Shown piece after piece: positions 1-10,180 of a stretch of DNA of 64,000 nt. This DNA comes from Craspedostauros australis (lineage: Eukaryota > Bacillariophyta > Bacillariophyceae > Mastogloiales > Achnanthaceae), in the NCBI GenBank assembly GCA_026770025.1, contig JAMXDE010000056.1:248001-312000 (forward strand), written 5' to 3'. A program made the position numbers and the translations under genes. The first letter of the stretch is position 1. Every line of letters starts with the position of its first letter. The notes under the pieces were generated by a model that saw nothing but the letters and a program-made list of their open reading frames with translations, was not told the origin of the DNA and did not search any database.

Positions 1-1709
1 AAAAGCAACGCAAACCAAAGCGCAAGGTGGTGGCTTTCCCAAGGAAGTCAGCTCGTCAGGCTGAGCTACCCAGCGTGAACGACGTTCTGAGCGACTTCAA
101 CAAAACCTTCTTCGACGTGCGCCTGCCCATGGCGAGAGAATCCAACGATCCGCTGATCAACCAGGTGATCGCGAGTCTCAACGAAGTGAGAGCATTCATA
201 TTCCGGGCTGATTCAAAGGCCCAGATTGTGGCATGGCGAAGAAGTAAGGATATGAAACCATGGACCGCGTCGGACGTACCGTGGACCTCTCGAGAGACTA
301 TCAAACAGTTCGTCGAGAGTCTGTACGCACGCACAGGATTCAATACCTACACGAGGATCTGGGTTGCGCACAAGGCAGACGCGGAAGTATTCGAAGACGA
401 CGGAACGCTCCGGTCATCCGCAATTGCGTTCTCCAAGTCAGACATTCAAGAACACAACATCGTGACAGCCGGTTGGTTGTTCGGTAGTCACAGTACTACC
501 AACAACAATGACCTGGCGGAAGCCATCAACGAGACGGAGATTGTGAAAGGCAAGTTCGCCGTCCAGCTGCGAATGAAGGAAATTCAGCTGGTCAGCAAGA
601 GGAATCGTCCGAAGGATACCAGCGACTTCAGAAATCGCCCCAGAGCCACGCACGTGATGAGTGGGCAGTCGAAAACCCACATGTGCAGAGTGGCCATGAA
701 AGAGCTTTTTAACAACCGCTCTGACACGATCCGCATACTCGGGAAGCAAATGAGGTTCATGCCAGACGCTTTGGACAACAGGTTCGAGCATCCCCCGTCG
801 GAACTCGCGAATTTGAGTAAAATGGCGGCCCACCAACGGGAGTTTGAGAAGGTGATGAAGGTTCAGGGAGTGCATTCCATCCTGCAGCTGGATGTGGAGA
901 TTCCCATCTGGAGACTCACACTTCGAGAGGTGGTCATGAATCTCAGGTCGTTCGAAGACCCAGACTATTCCCTCTTCGTTTCAGTCGACACAGATCGCAG
1001 TGACTGGACCCAGACGCACTTTGTGTTCCACCCAAAAAGGAGGGTCGAGGCACACGAACTGATCTCGAAGCTTCCCTTCTTTTGCTTTAAAAAGCTTGAC
1101 CACAGATGCCAAGGGTGGTTTACACCGCATGCTTGGGCACAGAACGAACACTACGATGTCGATTGGGAGTCTGGCCTAGTGTTGAGCAGAGAAGAACAAG
1201 AGATGGGGCAGATGGTGCAAGCCGGGCCAAGATTCCTGAACCTTGATGAACATGAGGCAATGGGCATGACGCCAGCGGAGATGGGGTGGGAAGGGTATGT
1301 GGACGAGCAAGGAAACATGAAGCCCGTTCCATTGCTGCAGTTCGAAGTGGAATTGACCGCCAATCCAAAATCACAGAACGGGGACAACTACACCGTGGGA
1401 ACGTTCGCCACGGCCTCTCCAGCACAGCAGGCAAGCCATGTGGCACATGCAATTGCGAGTGCGGCGTCCAGTAAGGCGGACAACCCAGGCACGTTTGCAT
1501 CTGATCCAAGGGCCAAAGCTGACTACGACGTGGATCACCCGGAGACCATAATGGAGAGTCTGGCGGACGAGGAAGACGAGGAGGACGAGGATAGCTCAAG
1601 CAGCAAAGGGATGGACACAAAAGATTCACCCGTCGACGAATCGATCGACAACATGGACACCAGTTCCGAGAAATCCGACAGTGGCGATGGTGCCACAGTG
1701 CAGGCGTAA
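1..1709 (+). CDS. LINE ORF1 protein, N-terminus cut by window edge
   Basis: The frame is open from base 3 through the stop at 1707-1709, so the true start lies upstream. The first visible codon in the window that could be read as a start is GTG at 27, which is not credible, because in-frame codons before it encode a basic stretch (KQRKPKRK) that continues the protein. About 568 residues are visible. I see no zinc knuckle or RRM signature that I can name. The last 80 residues are acidic and Ser-rich with a run of Asp/Glu, then many Ser and Asp. By position it is the ORF1 nucleic-acid-binding or chaperone protein of the element. This is inferred from synteny with ORF2, not from a recognised domain. 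Confidence 0.75.
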   Translation, partial: KQRKPKRKVVAFPRKSARQAELPSVNDVLSDFNKTFFDVRLPMARESNDPLINQVIASLNEVRAFIFRADSKAQIVAWRRSKDMKPWTASDVPWTSRETIKQFVESLYARTGFNTYTRIWVAHKADAEVFEDDGTLRSSAIAFSKSDIQEHNIVTAGWLFGSHSTTNNNDLAEAINETEIVKGKFAVQLRMKEIQLVSKRNRPKDTSDFRNRPRATHVMSGQSKTHMCRVAMKELFNNRSDTIRILGKQMRFMPDALDNRFEHPPSELANLSKMAAHQREFEKVMKVQGVHSILQLDVEIPIWRLTLREVVMNLRSFEDPDYSLFVSVDTDRSDWTQTHFVFHPKRRVEAHELISKLPFFCFKKLDHRCQGWFTPHAWAQNEHYDVDWESGLVLSREEQEMGQMVQAGPRFLNLDEHEAMGMTPAEMGWEGYVDEQGNMKPVPLLQFEVELTANPKSQNGDNYTVGTFATASPAQQASHVAHAIASAASSKADNPGTFASDPRAKADYDVDHPETIMESLADEEDEEDEDSSSSKGMDTKDSPVDESIDNMDTSSEKSDSGDGATVQA

Positions 1710-2173
1710 TTGCCTGCGACGCCAGTGGATCAGTTACGCACAACAGGTGTCGATCCAAAGGGATTCGGGCAAGAGAACAGGAATCCGGACGAAAGGTGGA
1801 TAGAGACGAGACGGGAGAAAGAGACATCTCACCGAGTCCAGCCGCAAGGGGCGGCGAGTGCCAAAGCCAAATCAACAATACCGGCGAGCAACAAAAAAAA
1901 AAAAAAAAAAAACGGGAGAAAGGGACCAAGAGAACAGAGAACGGAGACGGTAACAATAACAGGAGACTACAAAAAGGACAACAGCAACAAGAACTACAAC
2001 AACAAGAATTACAACAATAATAATCACAACAACAACAACAACAATAACAACAGAAGCCAGAGGTAATAATAGCAGCAAGAGGGATAACGTCACCGATACG
2101 TAACCCGTGCAGCGAGCCAAAAGGCAGAACTCATCGACACGCCAGCAACGGAAGGAGCTGAGACGCCGAGAAC
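1710..2173 (+). repeat. A-rich spacer between LINE ORFs with 20-A run and AAC/CAA microsatellite
   Basis: The 464 bases between the ORF1 stop and the ORF2 ATG are strongly purine- and A-rich. There is an uninterrupted run of 20 A at 1893-1912 and AAC/CAA/AAT triplets over about 1953-2055. One frame (1710-2066) is open but has no ATG and encodes only Lys- and Asn-rich low-complexity sequence, so I do not call it a gene. The spacer is long for a LINE inter-ORF region. It could be an element-specific spacer or an internal entry region for ORF2 translation; nothing in the sequence decides this. Confidence 0.7.
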
Positions 2174-5100
2174 ATGAGTAACCAAGTCGGGATCCCGGCA
2201 GAGGGGGAGACAAGTAGACTAAACGATGCTTGTGGCGACGTGATGGACTCGAAGACGGAGAATGAAGTCAGAGTCGTATTTCAGAACGTGGCACAGATCC
2301 CTCTATACGCATATCAACAGAAGAATGAGGAAATCATAGACTTCATCCGACGGTCGAAACTCGATGTGCTAGCGATGGCGGAGACAAACTTGAGATGGAA
2401 CCAAGTGCGCCCCCACGATCAATGGGAAGAACGAGTGCGCGGTAAAGTCAAACGATCCAAACATATATTCTCCTACAACATCCACGAACAAGGGCGCGAA
2501 CCAAGGCTGTATGGAGGAACAGGCATTGTTCTCACAGAGCAGATGGCGGCAAGAACTTTTCAGTATGGAGTTGATGGTAGTGGCATGGGGAGATGGTCCT
2601 GGTGTAAGATAGAAGGGAAAAGGCACAAGACTGTTAGAGTGGTGGCGGCATACAGGCCGTGCAAATCCACCGTCGGCGACACCACAGTGTGGAGCCAGCA
2701 GGTGCGAGTGCTGAGTACACAGGGACGACAAGATAACCCCCATGAGGCATGGATTCAGGATCTACAGGAACTAGTGCGTAGGTGGAAAGGGGACGGGGAG
2801 TCGATCGTGGTAGGCGTGGACCTAAACGAGGATGCAGACCAAGGACAGACGGCACAGGCGCTACGCGCGGTGGGACTCAAGAATTCGGTGTTCGACCATA
2901 TTGGAGAGCAGTCACGCCGATCCACCCAACAGCGGAATCTGACAGACACTCCTATTGACGCAATCTTTGTGTCTGAAGGACTTGACTTGGTCCGAGCCGG
3001 ATACGCAGCGTTTGGAGATGCCATTCCGTCGGACCATCGAGCAGTCTGGATCGATCTGAGTTTTGGTCAAGTTCTGGGAGCTGGAGTACAGCGAGTGCAA
3101 TCTTCACAGCCTCGGCGGCTGGTTCTCAGCAACCCGAAGGTAGTGAGAAAGTACAACGACGCGGTGCTTGAAGAATACGGGAAACACCGAATCCATCAGA
3201 GGGCTACGAAACTACTTGCGAAGGCGAAGGCGCAAGGATGGGAGCTCAATGCGGCTCAGCGCAGAGAATATGACGGCCTGATGACCCAAGTTAACCAGAT
3301 CCGAAGACATGCAGAGAAGAGGAGTAGGAAGTTGACTATGGGTGAAGTCTCGTGGTCTCCTGAGGTGCAGCATGCCCGCAACCAAGTCCGACACTGGAGC
3401 ATTGAAGTCAAGCACTGGAAAGGGGTGAAAACCAGCTCATCCCTAAGGAAACGTGTCAGGGCGCAGGCAGGGTGCGACGAAGCCACATCGCTGGAAGAAG
3501 CGATGGCTGAGCAAACGAAGGCGTACAAGTCCTATTACATCGTCAAAAAGGAACATCAACGAGCTCGGCAAGAGCATCTCGTTGAACTGGCGAGATTGCG
3601 ACACGACAACCATGAGCAAGACTACGAGACTGCTATCAAAACTCTCCTGAACCGGGAACGGCAGCGGGAACAGGCCGGAAGGCTTCGTGCTGTGTTTGGC
3701 AAAGGAAAGGCGATGACCACCAAAGTCCTTTTCACTGACGAGGATGGAGTAGTACACGAGTGCACGGAACAGTGTGATATTGTGGAGGCGTGTATCGTGG
3801 AGAACAAACGACGGTTCTCGCAGGCGCGAGATACCCCTTGCATGTCAGGTCGGGGAAGGCAGGTGATGGACAAGGTCTGGAACCAGGACACAGCGGCTGA
3901 TCTTTTTAGTGCTAATGGGAGCGTCACAACATACGATAATCCTGTCTGGCGGGACCTTATGCAAGCGTTGGAGCCAGTGGAGTGTGACGTGGACGAGCTC
4001 ACAGTCAAGGAACACGTGAAGGCGTGGAAAAAACAAACTGAGCTCACCAACTCCGAGCCAAGTAATCCACACTTTGGGCACTACAAGTCGGCGGTATGGG
4101 ATGAGACTCTTGCGGAGGTGGACATGGCTATGCGTGAAATACCGTATCAAACAGGCCATTCACCGGCAGAGTGGCAACGTGTCACGGATGTGGAGATCCT
4201 GAAAAAGGCGCAAGTGTTTAACATTGAGAAGATGAGAACCATACAACTGATGGATGCTCAATTCAACCTCAATAACAAGAGGCTGGGACGACAAATGATG
4301 GCCACCGCAGAAGAGCGCGGGTGGTTGTCCGAGTTTCAGTTTGGGAGCAGGAAGGGTCGATCGGCCATCAGCGCTGCACTCAACAAGAGAGTGAGCATTG
4401 ACATTGGCAAACAAAAGAAGGTGCCAATCTGGTTTTGCTCCAACGATGCGAAGTCGTGTTACGACCGCATAGTTCCCAATTTTGCGGCGACCGTAATGAT
4501 TGCAGCAGGAGCCAACCCGTCAGCAACAAGATGTATGTTCCGAACTCTTCGAGATGCCGAGCATCGCATTAGCACGGCCTACGGAGTTTCGAAGCGGTCC
4601 TACAGCAGTGGAATCGACTGTTGCATGCATGGCATAGGACAAGGGAACGGAGCAGGACCTGCGATTTGGGCTGTCATCAGCTCGGTAATGTTCAAAGCCA
4701 TGGAGAAGAGGGGCCACAAACAGACCATTGCATACCCAAGCAGCGAAGGGTCCTTCGATATTCTGGGGTCTGCGTTTGTGGATGGCACCGATCTGGTCGT
4801 GTTGGGTCGAGACGCGATGGCGACGGCAGAGAACTTCGCAGAAATGGTGCATGACTGGAGCGAGCTGCTACGAGTTACGGGAGGAGCAATTGTCCCAGAG
4901 AAATCAGCGTGGTGGTCTATGTTTCCCCAGTTTGAAAACGGTCAGTGGCGATGGAAGGACGGGACGGAGAGCGAGGGGATAGCCATCAAGGACGGGGACG
5001 GGGAGCGCCGAGACGTTCCGCGCCGACCCCTGGAGCAGCCATTGTTCACACTCGGAGTGTTCCTGTCATTCGATGAGAGCGAGGAGCAGCAGATCCAAGT

Positions 5101-7648
5101 GCTCCGAAAGAAGGCGGAAGATTTTGCCGGCAAAATGAGGCGATCCCAGCTTTCCCAGGAGGACGCGCGGTGTGCTCTCGTGCTTCGGTTCATCAAATCA
5201 ATCGAATATGTGATGGGGATAACCCAGCTCACGGCGGCCCAATGGCGAAGGATTATGGCACCGGCGTTGCTGGCGGCACTACCGCAGATGGGATGCTCCA
5301 GAACATTCCCCAGAGACCTGGTCTACGCCCCAGTTTCGCTCGGAGGACTCGGGGTTCCCAATCCGGTGCACCGCCAACTAGTGCAGCAGATACAGCTGGC
5401 GTTTGAGGAAGTGCATGGGGATACACCGACGGGCCGCATGTTGACATGTTCTATCCAAGCTGTCAAGGCAGAGTTGGGAGTGGGTGGTTCCTTGTTTTCG
5501 TATCCGTTCGACAGAGTGCACCAATGTGTAACCCCATGTTGGGTGAAAGGCCTGTGGAGGCAACTACACGACACAGGTGTGAATGTCATTGAGACCACGG
5601 AGGCCCCCACCTTACAACGCGAAGGAGATGAATTCCTGATGAACCGGTGGATTAGAGACGGGAAGAAAGGTGCTGAGCTCTACCACTTGAACATGTGCCG
5701 GATGAAGCTGGGGGTTGCCAGAATGTCGGATATCGTGGAAGCGTCGGGAGTGTCGTTGGCGTCAGAGGTGTTGGAAGGCGTGAGTGCGCCAACTCAAGGG
5801 AGTCAGTGGGCCAACAGACCGGCTGATCTGCCTAGTGGGTGGTGGAGGGAATGGAGACGGTGGTGCAAGAGTCTGTGCTACCGCGGACGACTGCTTCTGA
5901 CGACTCTTGGCCGGTGGTACGAGAATGACGGGACATGGCAGTGGTGGAGGTCGGCGTTGACGAATGAGATCTTTGATTCTCATGCCGATCCAATACGAGT
6001 GTTTGTGCCGGTACGGCAACACAGCAGGCGGCTGAAGTCTTACAGACTGCGAGGGACGACACCGGAGCTTCCGGATCGAGTGAATCGAGTGGTGGTGGCG
6101 GTTACCGAACGGGGGATTACATGGGATGGGCGAATTGGCTTGGAACGTGAGCCTGACGAACCCGCGATACCATACGATCCGGTTGAAGACCTCGGTGGCG
6201 ATGCCACATGGGATCGATTGCTGACGGCAGCACGCAACCACACCCTGCTGCTGGTGAGTGATGGGTCGTTCAAGGCGGCTCGTGGGACCTCTTGCTCTAT
6301 TATGTTCGACGAGGTCACACAGCAACACGTGGCGTGCAACACTTTTGTCCCAGGGCCAGCATCGGTTCACAGTTCGTACAGAAGCGAACTCGCAGGAGTG
6401 TGGGCGTCCCTCGAGATGCTGGATATGATACCAGGCCTCGACGAAGGGTGCTCGGTTACCATAGCCCTCGATGGGTTGCAAGCTCTCCGCCAGGCTCAGG
6501 AAAGCTTTGTGCGGCCCAGTAAAAAGGACTGGGATATCCTTGTGGAGATCCATCGGCTGAAAAAGAGAATTCGTGCCAATCTGAAATGGGAGTGGGTGCG
6601 CGGCCATCAAGACGATACGGGTAAGACCCTGTCCATGCTTGAGAGGCTGAACGTCGAATGCGACAAGCGAGCTAAGGCCTTCTGGGAGGTAACAGCCTCT
6701 CGAAGGAGGGTTCGACGCTGGAAATCGGTGACACAACGGTGGACGCTTGAGATCAGCGGGGAGCACTTTTCGCACGTTGGACAGTCGGAGATATACAAGA
6801 CTCTTCAGTCCACGGCGACTTTGGCGTATTGGGTCAAGAAGTTCGGCTGGAGCATGGATATCGCTCGGGAAGTTGATTGGGAGGGCTACCAAGGCTCGAG
6901 AGCCGCGAAGAAAAACCGGGAAGTGGCGAAGTTTGTGACCAAGTGGTCGTCCGGGTTTGTGGGCGTGGGTCGCAAGATGAAGCAAATGGGACAGCAGGAC
7001 AGCGCGAAGTGTAACTTTTGCGGGTCTGAGGAAACCACACAACATGTCCTGAGATGCGGTGAACATGAGGCCGAGTGGAGTCAGGTGACCCAGGAGCTGT
7101 TTGACAGAATGCTGGCCATTGGTACGGCACCAAGGCTAGTGGCGAACATGCGCGTTGGGTTGGTCCGTTGGCGACGGCGTCAGGAGGTGGCAGGCATCCA
7201 AAAAGGCATCGGGTGGTATCCGTTGATGCTGGGATTCTTCCACAAGGATTGGCGACGACAACAAGCCCAGTGGATGAAGAGTCACGAGTGTCGATATCAT
7301 GACGACTTGGCGTGGATGAAGGAGGTGGTGCGTTGGGTTTGGAAAGTGCCATGGGGAGTCTGGTTGGCGCGCAATGCGAAGGTACATGACGCAGACCAAC
7401 ACCCATCGCTTGCGGATCTTCGGAGGCAGGTGCGGAGGTTGACTGGTGGTGTCAGCCAGGACATGACAGAGGCGGAGGTGGTGCTCCTTCGTGAGGGGCA
7501 CCAGATGGAATACGCAGCGGAGTCGCAGATGCGGCAATGGATACTTGACGTGACGGCAGTTCATGCAAGAGTGTCTGCCCGGCGACGGGCGCGCACCATG
7601 CAGAACGAGAGGCAGCTCATGAGTAGTTGGCTCGGCCTGACGGGTTGA
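2174..7648 (+). CDS. LINE ORF2: endonuclease, reverse transcriptase, RNase H polyprotein
   Basis: A 1,824-residue protein that would nick target DNA and copy the element RNA into the genome. Residues about 30-290 form an apurinic-type endonuclease, with QN near the start, the AETN glutamate, VGVDLNEDA and the terminal SDH. The reverse transcriptase spans about 560-960, with motif A NDAKSCYDR near 760, motif B GIGQGNGAGP near 820 and motif C FVDGTD at 868-873. RNase H lies at about 1360-1490 (SDGS, SELAG, ALDG, HQDD). A C-x2-C-x7-H-x4-C knuckle lies near 1614. The ORF has no internal stop. Motif C normally reads F/Y-V/A-D-D; here the second catalytic Asp (residue 871) is Gly (GGC at 4784-4786), one base from GAC. 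The copy therefore looks recent in reading frame but probably has a dead polymerase. Confidence 0.92.
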   Translation: MSNQVGIPAEGETSRLNDACGDVMDSKTENEVRVVFQNVAQIPLYAYQQKNEEIIDFIRRSKLDVLAMAETNLRWNQVRPHDQWEERVRGKVKRSKHIFSYNIHEQGREPRLYGGTGIVLTEQMAARTFQYGVDGSGMGRWSWCKIEGKRHKTVRVVAAYRPCKSTVGDTTVWSQQVRVLSTQGRQDNPHEAWIQDLQELVRRWKGDGESIVVGVDLNEDADQGQTAQALRAVGLKNSVFDHIGEQSRRSTQQRNLTDTPIDAIFVSEGLDLVRAGYAAFGDAIPSDHRAVWIDLSFGQVLGAGVQRVQSSQPRRLVLSNPKVVRKYNDAVLEEYGKHRIHQRATKLLAKAKAQGWELNAAQRREYDGLMTQVNQIRRHAEKRSRKLTMGEVSWSPEVQHARNQVRHWSIEVKHWKGVKTSSSLRKRVRAQAGCDEATSLEEAMAEQTKAYKSYYIVKKEHQRARQEHLVELARLRHDNHEQDYETAIKTLLNRERQREQAGRLRAVFGKGKAMTTKVLFTDEDGVVHECTEQCDIVEACIVENKRRFSQARDTPCMSGRGRQVMDKVWNQDTAADLFSANGSVTTYDNPVWRDLMQALEPVECDVDELTVKEHVKAWKKQTELTNSEPSNPHFGHYKSAVWDETLAEVDMAMREIPYQTGHSPAEWQRVTDVEILKKAQVFNIEKMRTIQLMDAQFNLNNKRLGRQMMATAEERGWLSEFQFGSRKGRSAISAALNKRVSIDIGKQKKVPIWFCSNDAKSCYDRIVPNFAATVMIAAGANPSATRCMFRTLRDAEHRISTAYGVSKRSYSSGIDCCMHGIGQGNGAGPAIWAVISSVMFKAMEKRGHKQTIAYPSSEGSFDILGSAFVDGTDLVVLGRDAMATAENFAEMVHDWSELLRVTGGAIVPEKSAWWSMFPQFENGQWRWKDGTESEGIAIKDGDGERRDVPRRPLEQPLFTLGVFLSFDESEEQQIQVLRKKAEDFAGKMRRSQLSQEDARCALVLRFIKSIEYVMGITQLTAAQWRRIMAPALLAALPQMGCSRTFPRDLVYAPVSLGGLGVPNPVHRQLVQQIQLAFEEVHGDTPTGRMLTCSIQAVKAELGVGGSLFSYPFDRVHQCVTPCWVKGLWRQLHDTGVNVIETTEAPTLQREGDEFLMNRWIRDGKKGAELYHLNMCRMKLGVARMSDIVEASGVSLASEVLEGVSAPTQGSQWANRPADLPSGWWREWRRWCKSLCYRGRLLLTTLGRWYENDGTWQWWRSALTNEIFDSHADPIRVFVPVRQHSRRLKSYRLRGTTPELPDRVNRVVVAVTERGITWDGRIGLEREPDEPAIPYDPVEDLGGDATWDRLLTAARNHTLLLVSDGSFKAARGTSCSIMFDEVTQQHVACNTFVPGPASVHSSYRSELAGVWASLEMLDMIPGLDEGCSVTIALDGLQALRQAQESFVRPSKKDWDILVEIHRLKKRIRANLKWEWVRGHQDDTGKTLSMLERLNVECDKRAKAFWEVTASRRRVRRWKSVTQRWTLEISGEHFSHVGQSEIYKTLQSTATLAYWVKKFGWSMDIAREVDWEGYQGSRAAKKNREVAKFVTKWSSGFVGVGRKMKQMGQQDSAKCNFCGSEETTQHVLRCGEHEAEWSQVTQELFDRMLAIGTAPRLVANMRVGLVRWRRRQEVAGIQKGIGWYPLMLGFFHKDWRRQQAQWMKSHECRYHDDLAWMKEVVRWVWKVPWGVWLARNAKVHDADQHPSLADLRRQVRRLTGGVSQDMTEAEVVLLREGHQMEYAAESQMRQWILDVTAVHARVSARRRARTMQNERQLMSSWLGLTG

Positions 7649-7916
7649 GGTGTCCGACGGCTCGTTCGAAGCTTGGCCTTACGGGGCCAGTGGAGGCGAG
7701 GATAAAGCCTACAGAGCACATTTCTAATGTAATCCTTGAGTTATTATTATTCATCCCCACGTCGATGTTGGCAAGCGTAGGTGTGGCGATACTGGGAGAC
7801 TGGTCGGCGCAAATTCCAAGGCCTTTGCAGCCGTCCCCGCCATTTCATCCTGCGTGTTGGGTCCGGATGTTACCATAGATGTTCTGCCCAAGATTCTCGC
7901 AGCTGTTTGTGCTGGT

Positions 7917-10180
7917 TCATGCGGCTGGCCCGATGATCTGGTAGCCAATGGTGGCCGTGGCACTGGGAGGGCTGGAAAAAGATCCAAGATTCTTGCAGGA
8001 TTTTGGTCCCAGACAGCTGCTGAGGATGATGGCATCCTTCAAAACCTCTTCGCAGGAACTATCACTTGCACATGAGTCCAGGGTGATGGTGATGTCGCTC
8101 CTGAGAGTCCAACCGAGAGTTCCTCGGCGGCAGGCCCCGCCCACAGCACCGCATCTCGTGGATAGGCTTGCGGCGTTCGCAGTGAGAAGGATGCCATCGC
8201 CTTCGAGAGCAGTGAGGATGGCTGCGATTGCTTGGGGGTCATTCTTGATGCGATCAAATCGTACCTGCGCCTGTTGCTGCGACGTCCGGCTGCCTTGGTC
8301 GTCATCGCATCCGAAGATGCTTTTCACGAACCTGTCCTTGTTCGTTGGGAGAGACTCGTTGTCGTTGACGAATTGTGCGCATGTGCCCACATCATCATCG
8401 CAGAGGACGACTTGTCTGGAGGTGAAGCCTGCAGTAACCTCCCCAGCCTCATTCAAGCAAAGGGTCTGCAGGGTGGTCTTGTTGATGGTTGGGGAGTTTG
8501 TTGGAACAAAAGTTGACAGATCGGATGGCTGCTCTGTCGGAATCATCGTTGGGGTATCGCTTGCCAGCGGAGAAGGGGGCGAAAGTTGGGCAATCTGTTG
8601 GGCGTTGGTCTTTGTTGATGCAGAATTGATCGACTCTTTTCACTGGTTGGGTCGCCATCGACGTCTTTGGGGCAGGCGACGGCAGCATCGTAGATAATGA
8701 AGACTTCGTCGCTGTCGCAGTTGGTTTTTGTCATGCATTCGTAGCATGCGCCGCTGCTGTCACAGCCATAGTCTGGCACAATGATGTCAGTTGTCACTGA
8801 GTCACCGAATCCCAATCCCGGGCAAGCGTAGGCTGCGGCACAGGCATTGTCGCCGATGCTCAAGCTGCCCTGAATCTTCGCAGGTGATGGCAACGATGTG
8901 CATGTGCAGTCGTAGTAACCGCTCGCATGTGCTGCGGTGCATGCATATTCACCAAGGCATGCGTTGAACCCAATTCTGACGTGGCTCTGGGAACGGCTGG
9001 GCCCGTACTGTTCAACGCGGTAGCCAACGCTCGCACAGGCGTAGGGTCCAACGCAGGCGCCGCTTTGTATGATGGCGTCTCTGTAGGAGTATGTGCCAGC
9101 AAGGACGCAGGAAAGATAATCAGTGCAGGCCAGTTGACCAATGAAGGTGACACCGTATGTTGGGTGAGGACCATAGCAATTGGAAACATAAAGAGAGTTC
9201 ATGCCGGCGCATACCCCTTTGCTGGTACAGGATGAAGCCAGGACCAATGTGTTTCGTCCCATCCTGTCGCAAGATCCAGACCCAATGCAGGCAGTGGTGG
9301 CAATGGTCATGAAACTGTAACCGTCGGCGCTGGTACAGTGATACTCCTCTGCACAGCTTGGAGCCCCAGCGTCCTGGCACATGTAGTAGATGTCCTCGCC
9401 ACCGAGAGCTGTGAGCAGAGTGGTGCCGGCGGCGGACAATAGCTTCAGCTCCTCAGCTAGCAAGGGGCTGGACGCATATCGGTTGAATAGCTTGTGCGCA
9501 TCCCCCTCGGTCAAGAGGCCAGCGCATGCAAAGTAATTCTGCAATCCTGGTGTGCTTCGAACAGCAGTGACGGCCTCGCGGTACGATGTCTTGGATGGAT
9601 TGCAGATGATGGTCTTCGGCTCGGATGCCTCCGGCGGAAAGCATGGCGGCGCAACATCTGGCTCGCAGGCCACGGAGATGCTGGAATCAAATGCAAACGA
9701 GATGGTTGTCGGTGCAGATGTAGGCCCTGATGTCGGCATGCTGGTTGCTCCGCCTGTTGGCTGGTCGGTCGGTGATGAGGTAGGCCTCAGGGTTGGATTG
9801 CTGGTCGGCAAGGCAACTGGCCGCCCAGTTGGCCTTGAAGTTGGTGCCCCAGTTGGTGGCAAGGTTGGTGTAGAAGTCGGTGTTGTCGTCATTATTCAGG
9901 CCAACGCAGTTGGTGCCAATGTAGGAGAGCTGGTAGGCGAACTGGTTGGTGCCACACTGGGATTGCTGCTTGGATTGTTGGACGGTGCTCCCGTCTGTTT
10001 GTTACCCTTGACGTTCTTTGGAATGAAACCGCCGTCGCCCTTCAGCAGTCTGGTTGCCTGCATCGCAACATGAAGTTCGTTGGTTGGGTCAATCAATCTA
10101 TGGCCGCAAAGGATGGCATCGATCGTCTTGCATTCGGCGAGCAAGATCGCCGTGATGGTAACTGCCTTGAAGTTGAGCAT
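7917..10180 (-). CDS. Secreted Cys-rich repeat protein with Pro-Thr linkers (probable intron; in-frame stop to resolve)
   Basis: The protein starts at 10180 with a hydrophobic leader (MLNFKAVTITAILLAEC), then Pro-Thr-Ser linkers, then a large Cys-rich part with repeats of the form IG-x3-C-x-G-x2-AC (for example IGDNACAAAYACPG). Such repeats are common in secreted heterokont proteins of unknown role. Two places need explaining. First, the frame changes near 8600. A GT-AG intron at 8534-8643 (110 bases) joins GDPT to KQPSDLSTFVPT, continues the linker and leads in frame to the stop at 7917. Second, a TGA at 9896-9898 interrupts the linker. It is removed if an in-frame 72-base GT-AG intron (9834-9905) is spliced, but that segment itself reads as perfect PT repeats. 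With the 110-base intron alone the span is 718 codons including the stop, the TGA among them. The alternatives are a recent nonsense allele, a sequencing error or a decaying gene. Confidence 0.6.

Larger units (their letters stand above)
1..7751 (+). mobile_element. Non-LTR retrotransposon (LINE) with endonuclease, RT and RNase H; 5' end outside the window
   Basis: Two consecutive plus-strand ORFs, a long A-rich spacer, and a 3' end that fades into TTA repeats at 7741-7751 define a LINE. ORF2 carries an apurinic-type endonuclease, a reverse transcriptase and an RNase H domain, followed by a Cys-His knuckle, which is the order seen in I-superclade elements. RT motif B (GIGQGNGAGP) resembles elements I associate with algae and stramenopiles. 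No LTR is present. The 5' UTR and left target-site duplication lie outside the window, so the insertion footprint cannot be checked. The short 3' UTR (7649-7740) follows the ORF2 stop. The element ends about 165 bases from the stop codon of the opposing Cys-rich gene, so it sits just beyond that gene's 3' end. Confidence 0.9.

Noticed and set aside
1710-2066. Third LINE ORF in the inter-ORF spacer
   Set aside because: No ATG start and only Lys/Asn runs from A-rich simple sequence.
5762-7066. 434-codon minus-strand ORF inside LINE ORF2
   Set aside because: Antisense to the RNase H part of ORF2; no domain and no start context.
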